This document shows, in pieces, positions 38,004 to 46,651 of a DNA stretch of 49,005 bases (positions are counted from its first letter, which is position 1; every line of letters begins with the position of its first letter). Origin of the DNA: Granulicella sp. (lineage in GTDB: Bacteria; Acidobacteriota; Terriglobia; Terriglobales; Acidobacteriaceae). The stretch is taken from NCBI GenBank assembly GCA_003138795.1, contig PLHC01000076.1, forward strand, positions 1-49,005, given 5' to 3'. Below the pieces are notes generated by a model. That model did no database searches. It had not been told where the DNA came from and was given only the letters and a program-made list of their open reading frames with translations. The position numbers and the translations under genes were made by a program.

Positions 38004-38046
38004 GACCCCACCCATGTCGCGATGAAGCTGCGCCATGGGTGGGGTC
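38004..38046. repeat. long palindromic hairpin (REP-like)
   Basis: A perfect 13-bp inverted repeat, GACCCCACCCATG and its complement, flanks a 17-base loop. It sits between the M61 peptidase and the glutathione peroxidase genes, both on the minus strand. Related 'CCCACCCATG..CATGGGTGGG' hairpins are, as far as I recall, dispersed in Acidobacteriota genomes. There is no T-tail, so it is more likely a REP-type element than a simple terminator. Confidence 0.75.
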
Positions 38047-38061
38047 ACCCGGACTACCGGT

Positions 38062-38613
38062 CTAGAGGGCCTGTTCGATGGCGGAGATGATGCGGGGGTC
38101 GTTGGGGGGTGTGTCGGGGGCGAAGCGGGCGATGACGTTGCCGTCGCGGCCGATGAGGAACTTTTCGAAGTTCCAGAGGAGCTCGGGAAGCGGGTTGGGC
38201 GCGGGAAGGCCTTTGGTGGCGGCGAATGTGGTGAGTTTTTCGCGGAAGGGGCCGGTGACGACGTGCTCGGGCGCGGCGGCGATCAGGGCGGCATAGAGGG
38301 GGTGCTTGTCGGGGCCGGTGACGGCGATCTTGGAGAAGAGGGGGAAGGTGACGGGGTAGTCGAGGGAGCAGAAGGTGGCGATCTCCTGATCGGTGCCGGG
38401 CTCCTGACCGGCGAAGTCGTTGGCAGGGAAGCCGAGGACGAAGAGGCCGCGATCTTTGTATTGCTGGTAGAGAGCTTCGAGGGCGGTGTACTGCGGGGTG
38501 AGGCCGCACTTGGAGGCGACGTTCACGATGAGGAGAACCTTGCCGGCGTAGTCGGCGAGGGTGGCGGGAGTGCCGGAGATGGTAGTGAGCGGGATCGAGG
38601 TGAGGGTGGACAT
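38062..38613 (-). CDS. glutathione peroxidase family thiol peroxidase
   Basis: The 183-aa protein has the GPx hallmarks: GKVLLIVNVASKCGLTPQY (peroxidatic Cys in place of selenocysteine), LFVLGFPANDFAGQEPGT (Gln of the tetrad; the usual Cys/Asn-rich FPCNQF is FPANDF), and LLWNFEKFLIGRDGNVIARF (Trp, Asn). Bacterial Cys-GPx proteins usually use thioredoxin. A resolving Cys may be the one in IATFCSLD. It is cytoplasmic, single, and preceded by a hairpin repeat downstream. Detoxification of hydroperoxides is expected. Confidence 0.95.
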   Translation of the reverse strand: MSTLTSIPLTTISGTPATLADYAGKVLLIVNVASKCGLTPQYTALEALYQQYKDRGLFVLGFPANDFAGQEPGTDQEIATFCSLDYPVTFPLFSKIAVTGPDKHPLYAALIAAAPEHVVTGPFREKLTTFAATKGLPAPNPLPELLWNFEKFLIGRDGNVIARFAPDTPPNDPRIISAIEQAL

Positions 38614-38753
38614 GGGGATAGTTTAGCGGAATGGCTGGAAGACTTCCGGAATATACGGGGCGCGGTACGGATGCTGTGCTGGTTTCTGGAGTTGACCGTT
38701 ATTCGGGAACAAGGGAGGCGCGGTGCAGCCGTGCGGCTTTGTCCGTCGGACGT

Positions 38754-39875
38754 CTATGGAGCATCTTCTACTGGGTGAACGTCGAAGGCAGCATCTGACG
38801 CTCCGAAGTATCGATTGCGTATCCAGAAGGCGACATTGACGAGGCCGATGAGTGCAGGCACCTCAACCAGAGGACCGACGACCCCCACGAACGCCTCGCC
38901 GGAGTTGATCCCGAAGACGGCAACGGAGACTGCAATCGCCAGCTCGAAGTTGTTGCCCGCCGCGGTAAAGGACAGCGTTGCCGACTGCGCGTAGTTCGCG
39001 CCCATCCGCTTGCCCATCCAGAAGCTCACCAGGAACATCACAGCGAAGTAGATGACCAGCGGCACAGCAATCCGAATCACATCCAGCGGCAGCCTGACGA
39101 TTAAATCGCCTTTCAATGAGAACATGACGAGAATTGTGAACAGTAGCGCTATAAGCGTCAGGGGACTGATGCGTGCGATAAAGCGGGTCTGATACCACTC
39201 CTCCCCCTTCGCTCGTAAAAGCACTAGCCGGGTAAGGAATCCAGCAACAAATGGAACTCCCAGATACAGTCCAACGCTCCTGGCGAGTTGGCCGATGCTG
39301 ATGTGGACGACACTGCCCTGCAACCCCAACCACCGGGGAAGAATTGTGATGAAGACCCAGGCGTAGAGGCTATAGAACAGCACTTGAAAGATGCTGTTGA
39401 GAGCTACCAGGCCGGCAACATAGTCGGTGTCTCCTTCGGCGAGTTCGTTCCAGACCAGCACCATCGCAATGCATCGAGCGATGCCGATGAGAATGAGGCC
39501 GCGCATGTATGCTGGCTCGCTACGCAGGAAGAGAACAGCGAGCCCAAACATCAGCAGCGGCCCGACCAGCCAGTTCTGCACAAGAGAGAGGCCGAGTACT
39601 CGTTTGTTGCGGAAGACTTCGCCGAGCTTCTCGTAGCGGACCTTTGCCAGCGGCGGAAACATCATGATGATGAGGCCGATCGCAATCGGAATGTTCGTCG
39701 TGCCGGCCTGGAAGCGGTTAACAAACGCAGCCGAGGACGGAACGAAGTGGCCGATGGCTACGCCAATCGCCATCGCCAGAAAGATCCAGAGCGTCAGAAA
39801 ACGGTCCAGAAATGAGAGGTGCTTGCGTGCGGCAGGCGCGCAGATTCGCCCTTGTGCGGTGGGAGCAGTGGACAT
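38754..39875 (-). CDS. acr3: ACR3-family arsenite efflux permease
   Basis: I start at the ATG ([39 protein letters not shown]), two bases after the arsR stop, giving 373 aa. About ten transmembrane helices are visible. The ACR3 motif with the essential Cys is [19 protein letters not shown], and [20 protein letters not shown] is the second conserved block. It exports As(OH)3 (as arsenite) from the cytoplasm, driven by the proton motive force. It is transcribed with arsR, divergent from arsM-arsC-arsC2. Confidence 0.95.
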   Translation of the reverse strand: MSTAPTAQGRICAPAARKHLSFLDRFLTLWIFLAMAIGVAIGHFVPSSAAFVNRFQAGTTNIPIAIGLIIMMFPPLAKVRYEKLGEVFRNKRVLGLSLVQNWLVGPLLMFGLAVLFLRSEPAYMRGLILIGIARCIAMVLVWNELAEGDTDYVAGLVALNSIFQVLFYSLYAWVFITILPRWLGLQGSVVHISIGQLARSVGLYLGVPFVAGFLTRLVLLRAKGEEWYQTRFIARISPLTLIALLFTILVMFSLKGDLIVRLPLDVIRIAVPLVIYFAVMFLVSFWMGKRMGANYAQSATLSFTAAGNNFELAIAVSVAVFGINSGEAFVGVVGPLVEVPALIGLVNVAFWIRNRYFGASDAAFDVHPVEDAP

Positions 39876-39877
39876 AC

Positions 39878-40288
39878 TTATCGAGCCTCGCAGCAAACTT
39901 CTGTGATCGCCGTTGGCAAGGGGGCGCCTTCGAGACTGGTGAACTTCTCAGGGGAGCAGCAGGCCTTCGAGAGCTTTGCCCTGTCCGCCTGCATTGCCCG
40001 ATCCTCTCTTAGCCAATCAAGCGTCTGGCGGAGAATCTGCGCGGCGCCGATGTGCGGCGGCGTCACGATGCGGTAGTGCATCCACTTGCCTTCGCGTCGA
40101 GCCGACACGATCCCGGCACTGCGGAGATAGGCCAGATGGCGGGAGATCTTCGGCTGCGGATGGCCAAGAATCTCCACGAAGTAGCAGACGCAGAGCTCCT
40201 GCTCGCCGATCAGGTTCAAGAGCCGCAGACGCGTGTTGTCGCCGAGCGCCTGGAAGAATCGTTCGACATTGAAGGTCCGTTTCGCCAT
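39878..40288 (-). CDS. arsR: ArsR-family arsenic-responsive repressor
   Basis: The start is the ATG of [27 protein letters not shown], giving 136 aa; the 279-aa listing extends through the divergent promoter into arsM. The winged helix carries the metal site [12 protein letters not shown] on helix 3 and the recognition helix [17 protein letters not shown]. The C-terminus has further Cys ([16 protein letters not shown]) that could join the arsenite site. It should repress both divergent units by binding the palindrome in the 76-bp gap and release it on As(III) binding. Confidence 0.95.
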   Translation of the reverse strand: MAKRTFNVERFFQALGDNTRLRLLNLIGEQELCVCYFVEILGHPQPKISRHLAYLRSAGIVSARREGKWMHYRIVTPPHIGAAQILRQTLDWLREDRAMQADRAKLSKACCSPEKFTSLEGAPLPTAITEVCCEAR

Positions 40289-40297
40289 GCTCCTAAT

Positions 40298-40317
40298 ATA
40301 TGCGCATTGACGTATGT
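40298..40317. promoter_or_regulatory. possible second ArsR half-palindrome
   Basis: ATATGCG and CGTATGT flank a 6-base spacer (CATTGA) about 10 bp upstream of arsR, matching as an imperfect inverted repeat in five of seven positions. It is oriented to control arsR itself. Weak evidence, supported by position only. Confidence 0.35.
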
Positions 40318-40328
40318 GTGGAAGGGAA

Positions 40329-40352
40329 ATATATTTGTCTAGACACATATAT
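40329..40352. promoter_or_regulatory. near-perfect palindrome, probable ArsR operator
   Basis: The 24-bp site runs from ATATATTTGTCT to AGACACATATAT, with 11 of 12 positions complementary about the centre. It lies 12 bp before the arsM ATG and 40 bp before arsR, between the divergent genes. Binding there would block arsM initiation and probably affect arsR too. The assignment to ArsR is by position and symmetry. Confidence 0.75.
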
Positions 40353-40364
40353 TGGAGGATCGCA

Positions 40365-41297
40365 ATGACAGAACAGCTACTCGATTCGGTGAAGGCGAAG
40401 TATGGAGCGGTCGCGGAGAGCTTATTGTCGAGTGACCATGCGGGCGTAAAGGCCGTGGCGGAGGCGTTTGGATACACCGCCGATGAGTTGACCTCGATCC
40501 CTGCCGCGGCGAACATGGGGCTCTCCTGCGGCAATCCCACGGCGACTGCGCACCTGAGGCCAGGTGAGGTGGTCGTCGATCTTGGCTCCGGCGGCGGTCT
40601 GGACGTATTCCTTGCGTCGAAGCAGGTGGGTCCGGAGGGTCGCGCCATCGGCATCGATATGACGCCCGCCATGATCGAGCGCGCGCGCGCGAACGCCGAG
40701 GCTGGCGGATATAGCAACGTCGAGTTTTACCTTGCGACCATCGATAAACTTCCGCTGCCAGACGCCTCTGTGGACTGCGTCATCAGCAACTGCGTTCTCA
40801 ACCTTGCTCCGGATAAGCCTGCCGTCTTTCGCGAGATTGCTCGCGTGCTCAAACCCGGTGGACGGCTGGCGGCGAGCGATATTGCCTTGAAGACAGAGTT
40901 GCCGGAAGCGATCGCTTCGAGCCTGGCCGCATACGTCGGCTGCATCGGCGGAGCAATCCTTATCGAGACGTATTGCGCAGAACTGCTCAAGGCTGGATTC
41001 TCCAACGTTGCAATCGTGGACAGTGGGGTGGACCTGAACGCGTATGCCAAGGTGGAGAACCAGTCCGCATGCTGCTCGCCGGCGATGGACTCCGCGGTGC
41101 CTTCTGTGGAGGTGCCGGGCGCGTGTTGCGCATCGGCCCCCGACGCGGCCACGCTTCACGCGGACCTTTCAGCTCTGCTGTCAACCTATGACGTGAATGC
41201 GGCCGCCGCCAGCGTGAAGGTTTACGCTATCAAGCCAGCCGAAAAAGCCTGCTGCGGTTCAACGTGTTGTGCGCCAGCGAAGGAGGCCAATGCCTAA
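40365..41297 (+). CDS. arsM: arsenite S-adenosylmethionine methyltransferase ArsM with Cys-rich tail
   Basis: The ATG at 40365 follows GGAGGA; the longer listed start is in the operator region. The 310-aa protein has [48 protein letters not shown] (SAM motif I), [25 protein letters not shown], and [14 protein letters not shown]. The Cys of MGLSCGN, YVGCIGG and SACC match the three arsenic ligands of ArsM. A C-terminal extension adds several CC pairs ([17 protein letters not shown]), more than usual. It converts As(III) to methylated, volatile species. The arsC start overlaps its 3' end by eight bases. Confidence 0.95.
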   Translation: MTEQLLDSVKAKYGAVAESLLSSDHAGVKAVAEAFGYTADELTSIPAAANMGLSCGNPTATAHLRPGEVVVDLGSGGGLDVFLASKQVGPEGRAIGIDMTPAMIERARANAEAGGYSNVEFYLATIDKLPLPDASVDCVISNCVLNLAPDKPAVFREIARVLKPGGRLAASDIALKTELPEAIASSLAAYVGCIGGAILIETYCAELLKAGFSNVAIVDSGVDLNAYAKVENQSACCSPAMDSAVPSVEVPGACCASAPDAATLHADLSALLSTYDVNAAAASVKVYAIKPAEKACCGSTCCAPAKEANA

Positions 41298-41739
41298 TGT
41301 GCTCTTTCTGTGCACCGGCAATTCTTGCCGTAGTCAAATGGCGGAGGGCTGGTTGCGCCATCTGGCAGGTGACCACTTCAACGCGCAAAGTGCCGGACTT
41401 GAGCCGAGCGCACTGAATCCTCTCGCGGTTGAGGCCATGCGAGAGGTCGGGATCGATATCTCTGGACAGCGTTCCAAAAATGTAACCAGCTTTCTGGGTC
41501 AGCATTTCCCGTACATCATTACCGTTTGCGACCGCGCACGAGATTCTTGCCCGATCTTTCCTGGCATTTGCGTGCGCGAGCATTGGCCGATTGACGATCC
41601 TGCGAACGCCGAAGCCTCCCATGACGAGCGGATGCAGGTCTTTCGGACTGTGCGCGATGAGATGGGCGCACGAGTGCGCGGTTTCATCGAGGCGTATAGC
41701 GATCACCCAACCATGCCTCAATCCAGGAGAGCCGAATGA
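41290..41739 (+). CDS. arsC: thioredoxin-coupled arsenate reductase ArsC (LMW-PTP fold)
   Basis: Start at [21 protein letters not shown], giving 149 aa; it overlaps arsM by eight bases behind AAGGAGG. The P-loop CTGNSCR (CX5R) and the second redox pair in [16 protein letters not shown] (Cys-X6-Cys) match Bacillus/Staphylococcus-type ArsC, which is recycled by thioredoxin. It reduces As(V) to As(III) for Acr3 and ArsM. The end overlaps the next gene by four bases. A C-terminal Arg/Glu tail is slightly longer than typical. Confidence 0.93.
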   Translation: MPNVLFLCTGNSCRSQMAEGWLRHLAGDHFNAQSAGLEPSALNPLAVEAMREVGIDISGQRSKNVTSFLGQHFPYIITVCDRARDSCPIFPGICVREHWPIDDPANAEASHDERMQVFRTVRDEMGARVRGFIEAYSDHPTMPQSRRAE

Positions 41740-42140
41740 AGACCTATATCTTCGCCTGCGTTCACAATGCAGGCCGCTCTCAGATGGCAGCCGCGTTCTT
41801 CAACCAGATGGTTGATCCGGCGAAGGCTCGTGCTGTCTCCGCGGGAACGCAGCCCGGTGCGCAGGTGCATCCGGTTGTGCTCGATGCGATGAGCGAAGTT
41901 GGCATCGACCTCGGCTCCGCCAAGCCGCAAAAGCTTACCGATGAGCTGGCCCGTGACGCTCAAATGCTCATTACGATGGGCTGCGGCGAAGACTGTCCCT
42001 ACGTTCCGGGCCTCCGCCGTGATGACTGGCCTCTTCCCGATCCCAAAGGCCGTCCGATGGATGAGGTGCGCAAGGTGCGGGATGAAATCCGCAGCCGGGT
42101 GGAGAGACTGGTGATGTTGGAAGGGCTTAGCCGGGTATAG
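41736..42140 (+). CDS. second arsenate reductase / LMW phosphatase-like ArsC
   Basis: The 134-aa protein has a P-loop of the same fold, FACVHNAGRSQMAAAFFNQ (CX5R), but a different second Cys pair, TMGCGEDCPYVPG (Cys-X3-Cys), and the Asp loop DDWPLPDPKG. It belongs to the other common ArsC subgroup, often glutaredoxin-linked or annotated as LMW-PTP-like arsenate reductase. It starts ATGA-overlapping the previous stop. Two distinct arsC types in tandem suggest either complementary reductant use or a recent stack of modules. Confidence 0.88.
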   Translation: MKTYIFACVHNAGRSQMAAAFFNQMVDPAKARAVSAGTQPGAQVHPVVLDAMSEVGIDLGSAKPQKLTDELARDAQMLITMGCGEDCPYVPGLRRDDWPLPDPKGRPMDEVRKVRDEIRSRVERLVMLEGLSRV

Positions 42141-42341
42141 CTCTTTCGCGTGCATTCCTGGCTCATTGAGACCGCGCGATCGTTGGTCAGAGAGGGGTGG
42201 GGGTGTGGGCGGGGATGCGGTGGATTATTGCAGTACGTTTGCGCCGGGTTGATTGGGTATCCTTATTAGGTGGATGGTCAGAGGTCGGTGACACTGTCGA
42301 TGATGCATAGCTGCTGCATAGCACTGCATAGGCTTCGAGGT

Positions 42342-43196
42342 ATGAAGCGCTGCGGGGCTGTTCTCGTTTTGGGCGTGCTGGGCACGGGGTTGGCAACGGG
42401 GGAGAGGGCGCAGACGGGGACGACGGCGACGCTGGATCCTGTCGCGCTGGTGCGCCGGGCGGTGCAGCACAGGCTGGATGCGGAAAAGAGTCATCGGCCG
42501 ATGCGGTATCTGCTGCTCAAGAGAGACGGGCAGCGCGAGACGACCAAGGAGATTATCGAGACGAAGGATGGCGACGTCGCGCGGCTGATCGCGATCGATG
42601 GCAAGCCGCTGAGCACCATGTCTGATCGAGCGGAACTGAACCGTTTGGATACTCTGGCTGCGTTTCCGGAGCTTCAGGAGCGTCGGCACAAGAGTGAGCT
42701 GAAGGATGCGGCGCGCGTCGACCACTTGATGAGCCAGCTGCCGGAGTCGGAGCTGTACCAGATGGAGGGAATCGTTCCGTGCGATGCGGGGCGTTGCTAC
42801 CGACTGAGCTTCAAGCCCAATCCGCGGTTTGTTCCGCCGGACATAGAGTCGGATCTTCTGCGTGGTTTCGTGGGCGAGGTGTGGATCGATCAGGCGCAGG
42901 AGCGGCTGACAAGGCTGGATGCTCACGTGGTTGCGAATATTGATTTTGGGTTTGGGATTCTTGGCAAGGTGAATAAGGGCGGAACGGTTGTAATGAAACA
43001 GACGGACGTTGGCGGGAACGATTGGGAGCTGACGGGACTGAAACTGAAGTTAACGGGGAGGGCGCTGATGGTGAAGGCGCTGAATATTCAGATCGACGAA
43101 GAGACCAGCCACTATTCCCCGGTTGCGCCAGGCATCGGTTACAGGGACGCGATCCAGATGTTGAAGAGGCCGGAGACGGTAGAGCCATTGCGGTAA
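42342..43196 (+). CDS. exported protein of unknown function
   Basis: I start at the internal ATG (MKRCGAVLVLGVLGTGLATGERAQ), a signal peptide, giving 284 aa. The mature part has repeated beta-rich segments: RYLLLKRDGQRETTKEIIETKDG, YQMEGIVPCDAGRCYRLSFKPNP, GEVWIDQAQERLTRLDAHVV and WELTGLKLKLTGRALMVKAL. Alternating strand patterns and the phrase about a basal sheet suggest a LolA/LolB-like lipoprotein-carrier fold, but this is only an impression. The Cys pair CDAGRC could form a disulfide. It stands downstream of the arsenic cluster by 200 bp and is probably unrelated to it. Confidence 0.7.
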   Translation: MKRCGAVLVLGVLGTGLATGERAQTGTTATLDPVALVRRAVQHRLDAEKSHRPMRYLLLKRDGQRETTKEIIETKDGDVARLIAIDGKPLSTMSDRAELNRLDTLAAFPELQERRHKSELKDAARVDHLMSQLPESELYQMEGIVPCDAGRCYRLSFKPNPRFVPPDIESDLLRGFVGEVWIDQAQERLTRLDAHVVANIDFGFGILGKVNKGGTVVMKQTDVGGNDWELTGLKLKLTGRALMVKALNIQIDEETSHYSPVAPGIGYRDAIQMLKRPETVEPLR

Positions 43197-43335
43197 AAGC
43201 CAGCGCGGCAGGAATAGCGCAGTAGCGCCACGCAGCAGGGGGTAGCTGTGTAGAGTTTTGAGGCGGAGTTCGCTGCCGAGTGCGAGCTCGTTGCGCTACG
43301 CTGAGCATCCAAGTGGGAAGAGAGGTGCGGAGAGC

Positions 43336-44934
43336 ATGCGTGGCGGTGTGCGGATGCTTCGATATCTTTTCGATCGCAACGAGGGTGTTCGGGATCACCT
43401 GGTCGCGCGCTGGCTGTTTCTGCGGGCGGTGGGAGTGATTTACTTTTCGGCGTTCCTTGCGCTGTTGTTTCAGATCAGGGGAATGATTGGGTCGCAGGGG
43501 ATTCTGCCCGCGGGTGAGTATCTGCAACGGCTGCATCAGTTTGGTGTGCTGAGGTTCTGGTATGCGCCCACGCTGCTGTGGGTGTCGAGTGGGAATCATG
43601 CGCTGATGGCGCTGAGCTGGGTGGGACTGATTGCTGCGTTGTTGGTGGTTGGAAATGTGGCTCCGCGGGCGGCGCTGCTGGTGTGCCTGGTGTGCTTCCT
43701 TTCGTTCATTGCGCTGTCGCAGGACTTTGGGCAGTATCAGTCGGATGGGATGCTGCTGGAGGCAGGGTTTCTGGCGCTGTTCGTCGCGCCGACGGGGCTG
43801 TGGCCGGGGTGGGGGCGGCGGTGTCTGCCTGCGCGCGCGGCGATGTTTCTGCTGCTGTGGGAGTGGTTCCGGATTTACTTCCAGTCGGGCGCGGTGAAGC
43901 TGCTGAGCGGAGATCCGACGTGGCGCAACCTGACCGCGATGTATGAGTACTACCAGAATGGCCCGCTGCCGACGTGGATCGGATGGTATCTGCAGCAGTT
44001 GCCGCATTGGTTCCAGAGGGCGACGGCGGGCGCGACGCTAGGGATGGAGCTGGTGCTGGTGTGGATGGCGCTTCTTCCACGGCGCTGGCGGATTGCCTGC
44101 TTCTGCATTGTTACGGTGTGGCAGATTGGCGTGATCGCGACGGCGAATTATGCGTTTTTGAACTACCTGGTGCTGGTGCTCGCCGTGTTTCTGCTGGATG
44201 ATATGGCTCTCCTGCGGTTTGTTCCGCGGAGATGGCGCGGGGGAGTGGTGGGGGGTGAGGGGTCGCCGCCGCTGCACGAGGACGGCATAAGTGCTGTGAG
44301 GCCTGGGACGCGGTGGGCGGGGGTTCGGGTCGCGGTGACGGCGGTGGCGTTGACGTGGATTGGCTATGCGACCACGGCGCAGTTGGTGGAGATGTTCTGG
44401 CCGGAGGCGCCGCTGCCGAATGCTCCGGTGGCGGCGCTGGAGCCGTTTCGTGTTGCGAATGCGTATGGGCTGTTCGCGGTGATGACGCCGCATCGGTATG
44501 AGATTGAGTTTCAGGGATCGAATGATGGGCAGACGTGGACGCCGTATCTGTTTCGGTACAAGCCGCAGGATGTAAGGGAACGGCCGGGGATCTATGCGCC
44601 GTATCAGCCGCGGTTCGATTGGAACTTGTGGTTTGCTTCGCTGACGTCATGGCAGCAGGCGCCGATTGTGCCGCTCACGGAGGAGCGGTTGCTGGAGGGC
44701 GATCGCGATGTGCTGGGGCTGTTCCGGGGGGATCCCTTTGCGGGGCAGCCTCCGCGGATGGTGCGCGCGGTGCTGTGGCAGTACTGGTTCAGTACACCGG
44801 AGGAGAAGCGAACGCAGGGCGCGTGGTGGCGGCGGGAGCTGCTGGGGACCTATGCGCCGACCGTGGAGCGGCTGCCGGATGGGCGGTTTGCGGAGACGGA
44901 AGCTCCGACGCTGGATGGGCCGCCGCAGCCCTGA
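43336..44934 (+). CDS. lipase maturation factor (LMF) family membrane protein
   Basis: I prefer the ATG at 43336 (MRGGVRMLRYLFDRNEG) with CGGAGAG before it, giving 532 aa. Features of LMF1/LMF2-like proteins: VARWLFLRAVGVIYFSAFLALLFQIRGMIGSQGILPAGEYL, DFGQYQSDGMLLEAGFLALFVAP, YFQSGAVKLLSGDPTWRNLTAMYEYYQNGPLPTWIGWYL. Six or more helices are followed by a C-terminal soluble part (YEIEFQGSNDGQTWTPYLFRYKP). In animals LMF1 helps dimeric lipases fold in the ER; the bacterial role is unknown. The stop lies inside a 22-bp tandem repeat. Confidence 0.8.
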   Translation: MRGGVRMLRYLFDRNEGVRDHLVARWLFLRAVGVIYFSAFLALLFQIRGMIGSQGILPAGEYLQRLHQFGVLRFWYAPTLLWVSSGNHALMALSWVGLIAALLVVGNVAPRAALLVCLVCFLSFIALSQDFGQYQSDGMLLEAGFLALFVAPTGLWPGWGRRCLPARAAMFLLLWEWFRIYFQSGAVKLLSGDPTWRNLTAMYEYYQNGPLPTWIGWYLQQLPHWFQRATAGATLGMELVLVWMALLPRRWRIACFCIVTVWQIGVIATANYAFLNYLVLVLAVFLLDDMALLRFVPRRWRGGVVGGEGSPPLHEDGISAVRPGTRWAGVRVAVTAVALTWIGYATTAQLVEMFWPEAPLPNAPVAALEPFRVANAYGLFAVMTPHRYEIEFQGSNDGQTWTPYLFRYKPQDVRERPGIYAPYQPRFDWNLWFASLTSWQQAPIVPLTEERLLEGDRDVLGLFRGDPFAGQPPRMVRAVLWQYWFSTPEEKRTQGAWWRRELLGTYAPTVERLPDGRFAETEAPTLDGPPQP

Positions 44935-44970
44935 GCTCTTGATACAGCCGCCCTGAGCTCTTGATACAGC
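44929..44970. repeat. 22-bp period tandem duplication over the LMF-like stop
   Basis: CCCTGAGCTCTTGATACAGC occurs twice, at 44929-44948 and 44951-44970. The first copy includes the TGA stop of the LMF-like gene. It is a recent-looking duplication because the copies are identical. Confidence 0.8.
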
Positions 44971-45070
44971 GACGGGACGCTGACGCTGAGCCAGATGTGT
45001 TGGTGGAGGGGATGGTGTGGAGTGGGGTCACGGACGAGTGTTGCGATGGGTGTGATACTAGGGCGTGGCT

Positions 45071-46651
45071 ATGGAATCGAACGTTCAAGGTAGAGATTTG
45101 GGGCGTGGAGGCCGTTGGCTTGTGGGCCTGCTGCTGGTTTTGAGCGCGGCGTTTTATGTTGTGGGGTTTGTGCATCTGCGGGCAGACTTTCCGAACGGCT
45201 CGCCCTGGATGGACTGGTCGAAGATGACCGATGAGGGGTGGTATGGCGGGGCGGCCATCCACCACTTTGTGCAGGGGAACTGGTATCTGCCGGACTCGTT
45301 CAACCCGGTGGTGGCGATGCCGGTGTGGCCGGCGATGCTGGGTGCGTGGTTTGCAGTGACTGGCGTGAGCATGATCGCGGCTCGGACGCTGACGATGCTG
45401 CTGTATGGGGTGTCGCTGGTGCTGCTGTATCGCGTGGCCTGGCGGGCGAGGCCGGGACGGCTGGCGGCGGTCGTTGTGCTGCTGACCGTGATCAATCCGT
45501 TCTGCTATGCGTTCAACCGGCTGGCGTTGCTGGAGCCGGTGACGGTTTTCTGGATGATGCTGGCGCTGTGGCTGGCGGGGGAGACGAGGCGCGAGGATGC
45601 GCTGAGACAGGTGCTGCTTGGGGTGGTGGTGTGCCTGCTGGTGCTGATCAAGATGACGGGTATCGCGCTGGTGCCGGCGGTGCTGTACCTGATGTGGGCG
45701 AGGTTGGGGTGGCTGGGTCTCCGTGGACTTCGGCGGCGTGGAGTGGCCGCGGCGGCGGTCGTTGTGGGAACGGCAGCGGTGCTGTGGATGGTATATATGC
45801 GGCTGGCCGTGAGGCCGCATTACCTAGCGGACTATAGGTTGCTGTTCAGCATCAATGCGTACCGCGTGCATTTGAGCATCGTGCCGAAGATGGCGTGGGT
45901 GACGCTGCGGGATGGCGGGTGGATCAACCCCGTGCTGCTTTGGGTGGCGGTGGTGGTCGGCGTGTTGTCAGTGGTATGGCTGCGCGAGTTGTGGAGGGTG
46001 CCGCAGTTTGGGGCTTCGGTGATCGCGATTGTGGGACAGATGGCGTATATCGGCTACCACACGAACTTCCAACCGCGATACTACCTGGTGATCGCGATGC
46101 CCCTGGTGCTGGTGATCGGGCTGGGTGTGGCGGCGATGTGGGACAGGCGCAGGTCCTGCGCGGACGGCGAGAGGCTTCGCTCGCCCGTGCCTGGTGGGGC
46201 AGCCGCGCGGTGGGCGGGGGCGGTGCTGGCGGGAGTGGTCGTGGTGGCTGCGGTGGGGATGGTCGCGCAGACGGTGGGCTATGTGCTGCATCCGGATTAC
46301 AGTTTTTGGGAGGCGGCACAGGGCATTGCGGCGATCATCAATGCGGATGGCGATGCGGATGGCAGCGCGCAGGCGGATGGAGGCGCGAAGCCGGTGCTGG
46401 TCTCGGATAGCGGCGATGATCTTACCCTGTGGACGGGAGTGCCGGCGATCTGCGAGAGCATTAGAGTGCACGGGCTGGATGCGATGTTGAACAGGTATAA
46501 GCCGGGGTGGTACGCGGCGTGGCCGGGGTGGGAGGACAAATCTATCCAGGAGATGGGGAAAAGGTACCGGCTAGATGAGGTGGCGCGATACCGGGTGTTC
46601 GACGACCCGGGGCGGCAGACGCTGGTGCTGTATAAGCTGACGCCGCGATAG
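45071..46651 (+). CDS. membrane glycosyltransferase, GT-C / GT39-like (ArnT-type)
   Basis: ATG at 45071 chosen over the GTG two codons earlier, giving 526 aa. The first periplasmic loop has the acidic GT-C motif (DWSKMTDEGWYGGAAIHHFV), followed by about ten helices, with RLALLEPVTVFWMMLALWLAGE in the middle and YHTNFQPRYYLVIAMPLVLVIGL near the end. This is the layout of polyprenol-phosphate-sugar dependent glycosyltransferases (PMT/ArnT superfamily). A periplasmic C-terminal part contains VSDSGDDLTLWTGVPAI. Donor and acceptor are unknown; cell-surface glycan or protein modification is plausible. Confidence 0.75.
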   Translation: MESNVQGRDLGRGGRWLVGLLLVLSAAFYVVGFVHLRADFPNGSPWMDWSKMTDEGWYGGAAIHHFVQGNWYLPDSFNPVVAMPVWPAMLGAWFAVTGVSMIAARTLTMLLYGVSLVLLYRVAWRARPGRLAAVVVLLTVINPFCYAFNRLALLEPVTVFWMMLALWLAGETRREDALRQVLLGVVVCLLVLIKMTGIALVPAVLYLMWARLGWLGLRGLRRRGVAAAAVVVGTAAVLWMVYMRLAVRPHYLADYRLLFSINAYRVHLSIVPKMAWVTLRDGGWINPVLLWVAVVVGVLSVVWLRELWRVPQFGASVIAIVGQMAYIGYHTNFQPRYYLVIAMPLVLVIGLGVAAMWDRRRSCADGERLRSPVPGGAAARWAGAVLAGVVVVAAVGMVAQTVGYVLHPDYSFWEAAQGIAAIINADGDADGSAQADGGAKPVLVSDSGDDLTLWTGVPAICESIRVHGLDAMLNRYKPGWYAAWPGWEDKSIQEMGKRYRLDEVARYRVFDDPGRQTLVLYKLTPR

